From Alitta virens (lineage: Eukaryota > Annelida > Polychaeta > Phyllodocida > Nereididae), in assembly GCA_932294295.1 (NCBI GenBank), contig OW028575.1, forward strand, positions 39,992,253-40,056,252: DNA of 64,000 nt, given 5' to 3'. Position 1 is the first letter of the stretch, and the number at the start of each line of letters is the position of its first letter. Positions 12,601 to 23,800 of this stretch are shown here, piece after piece. A program made the position numbers and the translations under genes. The notes under the pieces are model-generated. The model was given only the letters and a program-made list of their open reading frames with translations, was not told where the DNA came from and ran no database searches.

Positions 12601-14474
12601 GGATATAGCTCATCAGATATTGTTGGCAATGTGAATGCCTACCATGTTGCATACTACTCTTTAATTACACGTGGTCAGCTCCAAGCTGGAGAAAAGGTGC
12701 ATATTTACTCAGCTGCAAGTTCAGTTGGTCAAGCTGCCATCATCCTGGCAAAGAAAACTGGTGCGAGTCACATATCATGTGTTGTCGAGAACAGTCAACA
12801 GAAGGCTTTTATCAACCAAGTCTATGGTCTTACCGATGTCAAGCTTCAGTCAGATAAATGTCATCAAGTACTTAGTAATATTGATTTAGCTTTCAACACA
12901 GGCACCACGCACACCATGGAGGAGATTTTAGGGTGTCTGTCAGTCGGTGGTCGTCTCTGTCAAGTCAGTGATGGTGACACAGATGCTAAGACAGCGATGG
13001 TTCTATCCTGTCTTGCCAACAATATTTCCTTCCATTGGATTGACATGAAGGAACTTGACAAGAAGTGTCCAAAGCAGGTGAGACAAACAAAAGAAAAAGT
13101 TCTTCAGTTACTCAACAACAGAGAAATCCAGACAATCCCAACCAACACCTACAAAGTGGAGGAATTCAAACAAGCTTTAGCATCAGAAGGATGTAATGCC
13201 ATTGGAAGGGTTGTTCTTGATGTTAGTCAGGACTTCAAGCCTTCAATGGTGGAACCTGCATTACAACTATTTTCGAGTGATGGTCTCTACTTAGTGACAG
13301 GAAGTGACTGTGATGTGCATCTTGAAGTTGCCAGATGGATGGTAGAAAAAGGCGTCCGTCACATTGCGTTGGTCAAGGAAGCACACTACTCTTCTTGGTT
13401 TGACAAGTCTGCCATTAGGTCAATTGAAAAACAGGGAGCTACAGTTTACAAGGTAAAAGCAGATCTGAGCAAGGAAAAGGATGTTATTAATGTCTTCCAC
13501 ACATTATCCCAGAAAGGAGCACCACAGATACATGGCATATTCCACTTAGCTGGTGGGGTGGCCTACAAAGACTTAGAATCACTTACCATTGAAGACATCA
13601 AGTCAGCAATGAATGAAAGAGCTGAGAGTGTTAGACTATTACATGAAGTTACTAAGAACATGAAGATGAAGCTCAAGCATTTTGTAATGTTGTCTTCATC
13701 CAAAGCAGCTTGGGGTAACCCAGCACTAGCACCGCTTTGCGCATCTTCTGCCTACCTGGATGCCATAGCACAAAAACGACGAGAAGAAGGCCTTCCCGCA
13801 ATCTCCATACAAGCTGGATGGCTGCGAGGAGCTGGTTGGCTGAATGACAGAAACAAATTGGCTGAGTTGGCCAACTACAGCAGAGGGTCAAGTCTCCATG
13901 TCAGAGAGTTCTTGGCCATTTTGCACAAGATTCTTGCCAGAGATGATTTACCTGCAGTCCTGATGGTTGCTAATGAGGATTGGGATGCAGTATCAGAATT
14001 TGCAAGCAAGGACAGTCTCATGTTCAGACATTATGCTTCATCTTCAGGAAAACGCAGAGGTATAGTTGCCTTGAGTAATTTTGTCCTTGTTTTGGCTGCA
14101 TTTTTTTTAGATAACTAGTACTGTCAAATCTGCTATCAAGTTCAGTAAATGTTTCAGTGTGTTCTTTGCAATTTTGTTGAGCTATCGTACCTTCTATGAT
14201 AAGCTGTTCAATATGTCTTCCTTTATTTCAAGATGGCAACGGGCTTTCCAGAGATGACCTTGAGAAAAAAGTCATTGAAAAACTTGCCAACCTTCTGATG
14301 ATGGCTGCTGATGACGTGGACATTGCCCAGCCTATGATCCATTATGGGGTGGACTCCCTGATTTCTCTGGACATCACAAACTGGATGAGGAAGGAATTCA
14401 ACCTGCAAATCAACCAGATGGACATCCTTGAAGGAATGACCACAGCTAGTCTTATTGAACAGGCCTTTGCCTAG
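6621..14474 (+). CDS. Type I FAS-like polyketide synthase, copy 1 of 4
   Basis: Coding exons are 6621-6734, 6863-8551, 8631-8846, 8956-14059 and 14233-14474, giving 2,454 residues; all junctions are GT-AG and in phase. Domains by residue: KS about 56-490, with Cys228 (DTACAASL), His363 (EAHGTGTPVGDP) and His404 (KSNFGH); AT about 595-890, with FPGQ|G at the exon 3/4 junction, GHSLG Ser694 and AFH His793, which suggests malonyl-CoA; DH about 960-1215, HxxxGxxxxP His983 and Asp1147; methyltransferase fold about 1270-1590; ER about 1790-2095; KR about 2110-2330; ACP with GVDSL Ser2416. There is no thioesterase. The KR lacks the TGGxGxxG glycines (TGSDCDVHL at 2121) and has Leu2267 and Ser2271 where Tyr and Asn are expected. 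The ER has SSVG at 1928 instead of GGVG. It probably acts as a weakly or non-reducing PKS. The N-terminus has poly-Ala between basic clusters and one codon more than copies 2-4. Confidence 0.93.
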
Positions 14475-14533
14475 TTCAAGCCAAATTCTGTCAAAATTAT
14501 TCATACGTGACCCATACAAATGAAAGAATGTCC

Positions 14534-14539
14534 AATAAA
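14534..14539 (+). terminator. PKS copy 1 poly(A) signal
   Basis: AATAAA lies 60 bp after the stop codon. It is identical in all four copies, so each unit carries its own 3' end. Confidence 0.7.
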
Positions 14540-16480
14540 ATTGCTGGTGAAAGTGAAACTTTATGGTAGTTATTTATTGCGTTAATAGAATATAAGTTGC
14601 TAACCACTACATTTTTCGCTGACTTGATGTTCTTATTTATCCACACCTTGAATTCCAAGCAATTGAGTGAAATGATTTGATTGATGTACTTGTTGAATAT
14701 TTAATTGATGAATGAATAGATGTTGTCTTGAACCAAGTTACATCAATTAATATAATAGACTAGTCCGACAAACTGCCTCACGACGAGAGTCACTTGGTGT
14801 TCTTGCAAATGACAGCAATGTTTCAGTCTATAATCAGAGACCTTAACAAAGACCTGACTCAGGCGTTTCGCCCTATATATATATCTCTTTAATCATTAAT
14901 AGAGTGTGTTGTCTATCTGCTCGCCTTTGGAGAAATCACCGTCTTTGTGGCTGTTGTGAGAGACATCGAACCCACCATTATCACTGGGGCAAAAAGTGCA
15001 CAGGTACCTAGAATTACCTTATCCCATTTACAGTTACCTGATCACTGACAAAATTATATATATATACATGTACTGAATCTATATCGATCTCAGCTCAATT
15101 TATAAATGCTGGTTACCTAAGAGTAATGCTGTTGATTCAGTGGGTTTCTCTGGCAGATTAATTTCAAGATGTCATGTCTGCATACGTAAACAGTCACCAC
15201 ACATCCACAGATATTATAAAATGATATAAAAGGTCTAACTGAATTACCTTTTGAGTAGTAAACTTGTTCATGAAAAAATAAAAAAACTTAGAATGACAGC
15301 ATAACTTCCCATTTAAAATGCTATATGGGAAGTAAGGAGAAAAAAAAGGTGCAATATCCATATAACTTCCCATTTAAGAAGTTATACTAGAAAACTGAAC
15401 TGCTGAACAGTTTCTAAGCTTCACCTGGTGTAATAGGGATTGAAAATTACAGGGCCGTAAACCCTAATTGTGTTGAAGTGAACTTGACAAAGAACAATTA
15501 CATTCACAAGCGAATTTATGAGCATTATTTGCAGGGTATTGGAGCCGTTAAAGCCAATAGTCTACAGTATCCTGCTGAGCTCATCATAGAAAATACTTTT
15601 AGGTGCTTTTAGTTGCTTTAATTACCATTGCGACCTGAGCTGGGACGAACCAAACTAGTTAAGGCACAGTTTGTGTGATCTTTGACCTTGTGACCTATTT
15701 TTTATTTTATTTTTTTTAAATAAAAAGTAGTTTAAGATCGTAGCAGTAGACTAGCTTACAAGACAAATCCAAGCTTTAATTCCACATTGAAATACAAATG
15801 AAAAGCTGAACTAATAGCCTGAAAATGATATACATTGTAAGTAATACACTCTGTGACCTTCACCACATGCCTTCTAAGCAAGTGAGAGCGCGTAATTGTC
15901 TGACATAATATATACATCCAGGTAAATAATATTATTCCCCAATTGCAGCCATATTACATGAAACAGCGGGTGATACAGGCTGGGTGATCTGCATTTCATA
16001 CCACACAGAATGACATTTGTACATTGCCCATAAAAGGAATCCCAGGATGTTGCTATGTCCAAATAAGGATGAAATGCGTACTGCCGAAAAAGCGTGCGTG
16101 CGACTACAGTTTGTCTGATAGGTTACGAACAACTTTCTGTCACAAAAGTAAACAAAATAGAAAATTTTATTTGAGCATCAGACAAAACTTATGACTTAAA
16201 ATAATTGCAAGTTGAAGACGTTCATGACCCAGTTGACGCTATAATCTCATTCCCATTCGAAATATAGGCTGGCTTCATATACATATTACCTAATAACTTT
16301 TTCGATTCATCTGATTTAACAAATTTAAAGTTCCACATGGCTGAAATTAATTAGGGAATAAAAGGAATCTGGCTTTCCTATATTATCTATCTGCAGGAGT
16401 CAAATCCAAGATTTACTTCCACATGAATTGATAAGTCATAATTCACTTTGAAGATGAGGTCTGACCTTGAATTTGACCTT
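14540..16480. other. Inter-PKS spacer 1, right-flank-derived part
   Basis: No gene seen. Up to 16479 it is homologous to the diverged 3' flank of copy 4 (to 49747), so it derives from the original right-hand flank of the unit. It contains a short inverted repeat (ACTTCCCAT..ATGGGAAGT, about 15304-15333) that is partly retained in the diverged flank. Confidence 0.6.
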
Positions 16481-16500
16481 GACAAGCTAAAACCATTTAG
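16480..16500. other. Original tandem-duplication junction (spacer 1)
   Basis: Homology to the outer right flank (49747) ends at 16479, and homology to the outer left flank (5711) begins at 16501. The 21 bp between match neither flank. The same junction recurs about 27699-27719 and 38918-38938. This is where right-hand and left-hand unique sequence was joined when the first tandem copy arose. Confidence 0.65.
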
Positions 16501-16594
16501 AATCAGGACTCTTCGGTACTGTCCTAGAGCTTTATTGTACCTGATTTGAGCCCTAATAAAACTAGAGCTGGTTTTTTTACTTTTTAATTGCAAT

Positions 16595-16990
16595 AAAATG
16601 ATCACACATAATTATTATTTAGCAACTTTGATGTATAATAGTATTCATGGCAATGCACCAGATCACCTATGTAACTCAATCACCATGGCCTGTGAATGTA
16701 ACAACATTAATTTATGAGCAAGTAATAATCTTGAAGTTCAAATGCCTGAATGTAGAACAAATGTTATGAAGAAGTCATTTATATATAGAGGCTCGGTTGT
16801 GTGAAATGACTTACCAGCCAATATTCATGAGAATGCTTCATGTGATGTTTTTAAAACTCATGTCAAAAATGTCTTCTGTTAATAGTTATTTTAACAAATG
16901 CTTTTTATTGTGAGTTTTACTTTAACTGGACCACATGAAAAACTGTTTTACAGATTGTGTATCCAGACAAAATATGTTTTTAAATAAATA
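16595..16990 (+). mobile_element. Non-LTR retrotransposon 3' remnant (spacer 1)
   Basis: About 390 bp present in the inner spacers and absent from the homologous left flank of copy 1 (about 5815-5830). Positions 16724-16882 read in one frame as a typical LINE C-terminus: CRTNVMKKSFIYRGSVV, a stop where Trp is usual, NDLPANIHENASCDVF, then FKTHVKNVFC and a stop. The resemblance is to the end of CR1/L2-like ORF2 proteins. It is a dead fragment with no RT core. Confidence 0.6.
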
Positions 16991-17402
16991 GATGTTGATT
17001 GAAAGGTATATTTAAAATATAACAAAATGCTCATATCTTGTGCATTTTACATAGTTTGTCTTGGACAGATTATCACTGAAAACAGAAACATCATCTTGAT
17101 GTGTAGGAATAATATGCTAGTATTCTCCCTCATAATAATTTCAATTTTGCCAATAAATTATAGATTATGAGGAGAACGCCAATAAAAAAATATATATATT
17201 CAAACATAGTTTCAATTGGCATCTACATTACATGGACTGCAAGTAATTGCAGCCCACAAATTGTAAGTGCCATAACTGCTGTGGTTCTTTTAAGCCATTT
17301 TGGAAGGCTTAACAGCTTCAGCATTTTAAATGATTTACACATGGATATTTCTTATCCCTTGAGGTAACCATCTGTTCAGAGGAAAACAGTGTTTTGCTTG
17401 AA

Positions 17403-17547
17403 TGACCATGATGTATAAGGGGAACATGTGGTCATTGTAGTTTTCCTAACAATCCACATGGCTACAGCCACCAAAGGTTATTTCAATGGAGGCCCCTATC
17501 TTTGATTCCATATAAATACTCCACAGATTCAGTCATGGTCATCAGTT
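17403..17547 (+). promoter_or_regulatory. PKS copy 2 promoter
   Basis: TATAAATA at 17511-17518, initiator TCAGTT at 17542-17547, TGACCATGA at 17403-17411 and its reverse complement at 17533-17541. The 5'UTR exon ends at 17594 (GTAAGT) and splices to 17835. It differs from the copy 1 promoter by scattered substitutions and by the LINE remnant about 500 bp upstream. Confidence 0.6.
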
Positions 17548-17842
17548 CCTATCTTGAGACTGATACAAACTTCCACCTTTCACTTTGCAACCTGGTAAGT
17601 GTTACAGTCATATTTATTTTTAATCAGGTATTTACACAGCAAAGTAGTATCATATTGGCTAGTATAGCCAAGTGTTAGAATGAGGTTCATAGCATAGATG
17701 CTTAACAATTACAAAAGATATACTATTGTAATCAGAGTTTACAGCACCTCAAAACATGAGTACATGCGCATTTCAAAAAGGTTAATTAAGCCTACAACCT
17801 GAAAATTATGGAGTATAATGTCCATACATTTCAGTTATCACC

Positions 17843-20800
17843 ATGCCAACTCGAGGATCAAAGAGGAAGTCTACTGCTGCTGCAGCAGCTGCTGCTGCTG
17901 TTGAGATAAATGATGACAAAAGGAGAAGGACAGCAGAGCCTCAGCCTGAAAAAGTAATATATTATTTTTGTCCATATTAAAAACAAATGCTGACATTGCT
18001 CAGAATGCAATGGTTTCGATTAACCTTCATACCTGTGGAGTGTGGACCTTAGATGAAAATTTATAATTTTTCTTTTCACAGCCAAAGACATTAAGGGGTT
18101 ATGCTGACTTTGATGAAGTTGGCCCAGAAGAGAGGTTCTTCCCTGTTGCTGTGGTCGGAATAGGATGCCGAATGCCAGGAAAGGTCAACTCTGCCAAAGA
18201 CTTCTTGAGAGTCATGGAAGAGAAGGAAGATGTGATATGTGATATCCCAACTGACCGATGGGATGTTGAGAAGTACTGGCATCCAGATCCTCACAATGTT
18301 GGAACCCATGCCAACAAGAGAGCCGGCTTTGTAGAAAATGTGCATGATTTCGATCACACCTTCTTCAATGTGTCCCCAAGAGAAGCTGCTAACATGGATG
18401 TAGAACAAAGAGCACTTTTAGAAGTCACCCAAGAAGCTCTTGATGATGCTGGTGTACCATCTGACAAGCTACCACACACCACTGGAGTGTACATTGGTTG
18501 CGGTCTTATGGATCATGGTTTCACAGTCATTGAGGATGCCAAGTGTATGAATGCTTACACACACACTGGTACAGCTCACTCTGTTGCTGCTAACAGAGTA
18601 TCTTTTGTACACAACATCCGTGGACCAAGTGTAGCCATTGACACTGCATGTGCAGCTTCCCTCACAGCAATGCACTATGGATGCTTTGGTCTGTGGAACA
18701 AGGAGTGCCCAGTAGCCATTGTTGGAGGAATCAACACTCTCATTGTCCCAGAGGTCACTGTTGGATTCAGTGCTCTTGGAGTATTGGCTCCTGATGGAAA
18801 GAGTTGCCCCTTCTCTGCTCGAGCGCAAGGATATGTGAGAAGTGAAGGAACTGGTGTTGTCATTCTCAAGCCACTGCATGAAGCCATCAAGAACAAGGAC
18901 CACATCTACTGTACAATCCGAGGAACATGGTTGGCTGCCAATGGATACAGTCTTAGCATCACTATGCCATCCATTGATGCTCAGGCCGAGCTGATGAAGA
19001 CATGCTATGCCATGTTTGGTCTAAATATGAATCAAGTGGACTTTGTCGAGGCTCATGGTACTGGAACACCAGTTGGTGACCCAATGGAAGCAGAAGCCAT
19101 AGCAAGAGCCTTTTGCATTGGAAATGAAGAAAGAAAGAAGCCCCTACCAGTTGGGTCATCCAAGAGCAATTTTGGGCACTTGGAATGTGCTGCTGGAATG
19201 GTTCAGGTCATCAAAGCTGCACTAATGTGTCAGAATCGCACAATCTATCCCAACATCAACTTTGGTGAAGTTAATCCAGCCATTGACTTGGATACCTGGA
19301 ACATCTGCATCCCTGAGGAACAGCAAAATTATGAACAAAACAAAGCTTTTAGGATGGGGGTCAACACATTTGGTTTTGGTGGTGCATTGGCACATATGGT
19401 ATTTGAAGAATATGTTCCAACAGAGGAAGAAATGCACAAATCTGGAACAGCTGGTTGGAAGTTTGGATCCAAAGACAAAGGCCACAAGATTCCTATCCCT
19501 TTGTCTGCAAAGTCTGGAGCAGCTCTTAAGGCATACTCAGCTTCATGGCAGTCTTTCAAGAGTGAATATGATGCTGAAGAAGTGGCCTGCTGGTTGGGAA
19601 CTCGTCGCACTCATTACAGCACTCGAATGGTGGTGTTTGCTGATTCTCATGATGATCTCAATGGCAAGCTTGAAAATTACATCCAGAAGGAAGCCAATGA
19701 GGAGTTAGTTGAGGGTACTCTACCTATTCATTTGGAAGACAGACCCATTTGTTACATATTCCCTGGCCAGGTAAGATTAATATCATATATTTTCTCATCA
19801 ATTATTACAAAATTTCAAATTTATTTAAATTAATCCTTGCACATTCTAGGGCCAACAATCTTTTGACATGGGAAGGACTCTGTACAAAGATGAACCTGTA
19901 TTCAGGAAGGCAATAGATGAATGTGACTATCACTACATGAAACTGACAGGACAATCATTCCTCCACACATACAACCTCTTCATTGCCTTAGACCCAGCCA
20001 AGAAATACAATCCTGATGTTGTCCATGAGATTCAGGTGTCTCAGCCAGCACTTCTTTTTCTACAGGTAATTTCACCGTGACTCATCTTTTGGGTTTTATA
20101 TTTAGTATCACATTTTTTAAATCACACGGGCATTTAATTGTTACAATTATTTTATTGCTACTGACTCTTTCCAGGTTGGTCTGTTTCATCTGTTTGAACA
20201 ATGGGGTATTAAACCAACAGCAATGGTTGGACACAGTCTTGGAGAAGTGGCGGCAGCTTATGCCTCAGGAGCTCTTACCTTGAAGGAAGCCATCTTGGTG
20301 CAAGTTGCACGTGCGGAACAGCAAGTGAAGTTGGATGGCACAGGATCCATGGCAGCAATGAGAATGTCCAAGGATGAAGCAGAGAAGCTATGCAAGGATT
20401 ACAATGATCTTTATGTTGCTTGTGTGAATGCCCATGAGTCTGTCACAATTGCTGGAAGTAAGCCTGTCATCAAACAAATTTGCAAGGACCAGCCAACTCA
20501 AGCTAAGGAACTGCGAGTGAAATGTGCTTTTCACACACCACACATGGATTCACTCTATGATGAATTCATGAAAGCAACCAAGCATAAGCTGAGCAATGGA
20601 CATGCTTCCAAGTGCAACTGGTATTCCACTGTCACTGGTGACAAGTACACTGGCCCAGCAACTGCCCAATACTTCTGGGATAATATAAGAAGTTGTGTGG
20701 AGTTTGTTGGAGCTGTCAAAGGTGTAATGAGAGATTATGAAAATGTTTTGTTTGTGGAACTGGCTGGTGCAGCCACTCTCTTGTCTTGTGTTCGAGCTAT

Positions 20801-23800
20801 TGCCAAGGCAGAAGAATACAGTCCATCTGGTATGGTTGCCACTGGTCAGCGCAACAAGGATGACCGCATCTCAACACTTCGAGGTTTGGCCACACTCTAC
20901 ACCATGGGATTTGAGATTGACTGGAACAATGTGCTGGGAGATTGTGCTCACTGGATGGTGCTTCCTAAGTATGCGTGGCAGCATCAAACCTTCAGGTATG
21001 AAGCAGAGGGCATGCGATCTAGAAGACTCAATCTGGAGGACAGAAGTTACAAGGGTCTACATGGACTCGTCCGTCTTGAGCAACTGCCCTTCCTCAGGGA
21101 TCATGTCATCAAGGGCAAAACTGTCTTCCCAAAGGCAGGATATGTGGAATACATGATGCAGAGTCATTTCGATGAAAACACTGCCCCATCTTTGAAGAAC
21201 ATGAAGTTTCACCCAGAGCTACTAACCATACCAGATGAGATTGACTGCAATGGTGAAATTCCAGAGAGAAAGCAATTGCACTTGTCCACATCCCAGATAC
21301 AAGGAGGACATCGGATGGAAGTCACTTGTGATGGTCAGGTATATGCAGCAGCTGATGTTACTAACAATTCCAACCTCATAGTTCCATCTATTGACCTGGA
21401 AGCTGCCAAGAGAAGATGCACAACGATGCTTTCTGCTGATGACTTCTATCTACAATTTGCTGAAATGGGGATTGATTATGCTGATTACATGAGATTTCGT
21501 GCAGTCTCCAAAGCACAGATTGGGAATGGTGAAATCATAGCTTACCTGGAGCCACAAGTAGACCACTGGCAGAGAATCAACACCATTAACCTGGATTCTT
21601 CTTTCATTGTGGCATTGGCTGCCCAGGTTAACAACACCACACTTTTTACTCCAACCACAATTGATGCTATTAGGATGTTTGTTGCCAAGACACCAAGAAA
21701 GCATGAGACCATTGTGTATGCTCGTCTCACGAGTAGTGACTCCATGGGGCTTACTGCTGACATCTACATCTTTGATGAAGAAGGTAACATTGTTGCAGAG
21801 GTCGTGAACTTCACAGCAAAGAACTTGACAGATGTAGTTACTAGAGATCTGGACCTAACCCAGTGCATCTACAAAACTGAATATCAACCTGTAAAATCCT
21901 GCCTTCCATCAACAAGGGCAATGACTGATTTCTTCAGCAAACGAAACCTTCAGAAGCTCTATCCACATGAAATGGCATCCATAGATACTGCGGAGCAGTT
22001 CAGTCAAAAGATGAAAGAAATTTGTGCTGCATATGGTAAACTTGCTGTCACCCAAACTCCTTCATCTCAATGGCACCAGAAATGTGAGCTCTATGGCAAA
22101 CGTTTAACAAACATGGCCAATACCATTCCGACCAACTTGAATACACTTGAGGACATTCATGCTGCTGTAGCAGAAATTGATGCAGCATGCCCAGAGTACT
22201 ACCAAGAAACAAAAATGGTGAAGACAATGGGAGATATCTTGGCAGACACACTCAAGGATCCTCGTGGTGCTCTTACAGAGCTCTTCAAAGAAGACATGAT
22301 GGCTGCTTACTTCATTGACTCCATCTCTACTCGCATATATTATCGTACACTTGGAGACACAATCCGTCAAGCAGTAGATGAGGCTTTGAAACACAAGAAG
22401 ATTGTTCGCATTGCAGAAGTTGGAGGCAGACTTGGTGGAATGACCCAGTACATCCTGCCATGTATTGAAGACCTCATCAAGGATGGAAAAGTGGAGTATT
22501 GCTTTACAGATATCAACATTGCTTTCTTCCATCTGGTTGAAGAGAGGCTTGCCAGCTTCCCTAAGATCCGATACCAGCAATTTGATCCAGAAAGCGACAT
22601 TGTTTCACAGAGTATCACTCCAAACTCATTTGATTTGGTGGTCTGCCTTGATACACTTCATTGTACAGAAAATGCAGTGAAATGCACAGCACATATCCGT
22701 GACATGCTCTGCCAAGATGGTTGGTTAATGACCATGGAATCAACCAACAACCACAACACTCCAGAGATAATCTTTGGATCCTTTGACCTTTGCTGGGTAT
22801 TTGAAGATAACCGAGGAGATCGTTGCTGGCTTTCTCAGAAAGGATGGTCTGATGTTATGACTGTAGCTGGATTTAGTGATGTTGTGGCTGTATCAACTCC
22901 AAATGAGTTCTATCACTCATTGATTGTGGGCAGAAAGACTGACATGAAGCTCCAATACCAGTTGGAAAGCACTGAAGAAGCAATGGAAACAGAGAATCCA
23001 CCAATGTGGGCCCTGGTTCACCTTAACAATGCAGAAATGGCCAATCTTGTCAAGCCACACCTATGCAAGGATGCCACGATCATATCGGTGAGAAACTTCA
23101 AGAACATCCAGAAACAAGCTGCTGAACACAACGGCCCAGTAATGGTTGTGTTGTTCTGGAATGAGGAGGATAAGGACCTGAGTAACATGTTGTCCATCAT
23201 CAATGCCTGCCAAGAGTTTGAGAATCCCAATTCCAGGCTTTATGTTGTGACTGTTAATGGAAACATAGAAGGCAAATATCCCAACAGTGCCTCAGCCACT
23301 GGCTTCCTCAGGTCAGCAGCCAGCGAAATGAAGTCCAACATTTCCTTATACCAGATTGACTTGGATGGAAAATTGGCCAATGGTTCTACAAAATGTCTTG
23401 CAGATTGTCTGTTGAATGCTCGTCACACTGATAGAGAGTTGGTGATCAGAGGTGGTTCGGTCCTTGTGCCACGTGTTATTCGGCAACCATGGAAGATGTC
23501 TGTACCACTAGGTTCTTCAGAGTGGAAACTTGAAGCAGCCAGTGTTGAAGAATGTCTTCTTGACAAGTTAGATTTCCATCGGTATGAAACTGGCATGCCA
23601 GGAAAGCATGAAGTTAAAGTGAAGATTGAGGCTACTGCCCTCACTGGTCCCTCCTTAGATGATAGACTCCTGCAAAGTTATGAGGGAGTTGGAATTGTGG
23701 AGTGCACAGGTCCTGGTGTTATTTCTGTCAAACCAGGAGACAAGGTCATTGTTTATGCTGATAACTGTGCAGTGTCCTCCTTCATAGTGCCAGTCTCTCA

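Noticed and set aside
14196..14474. The ACP as a separate small gene
   Set aside because: The frame joins exon 5 across the intron 14060-14232 (the G at 14059 plus AT completes an Asp codon), so it is the last exon of the PKS. The apparent start lies in intron sequence.
14930..15001. Possible extra exon in the spacer (CACCGTCTTTGTGGCTG region ending CAG|GTACC)
   Set aside because: The frame is not conserved in the diverged right flank, which carries an internal deletion, and no partner exon is seen.
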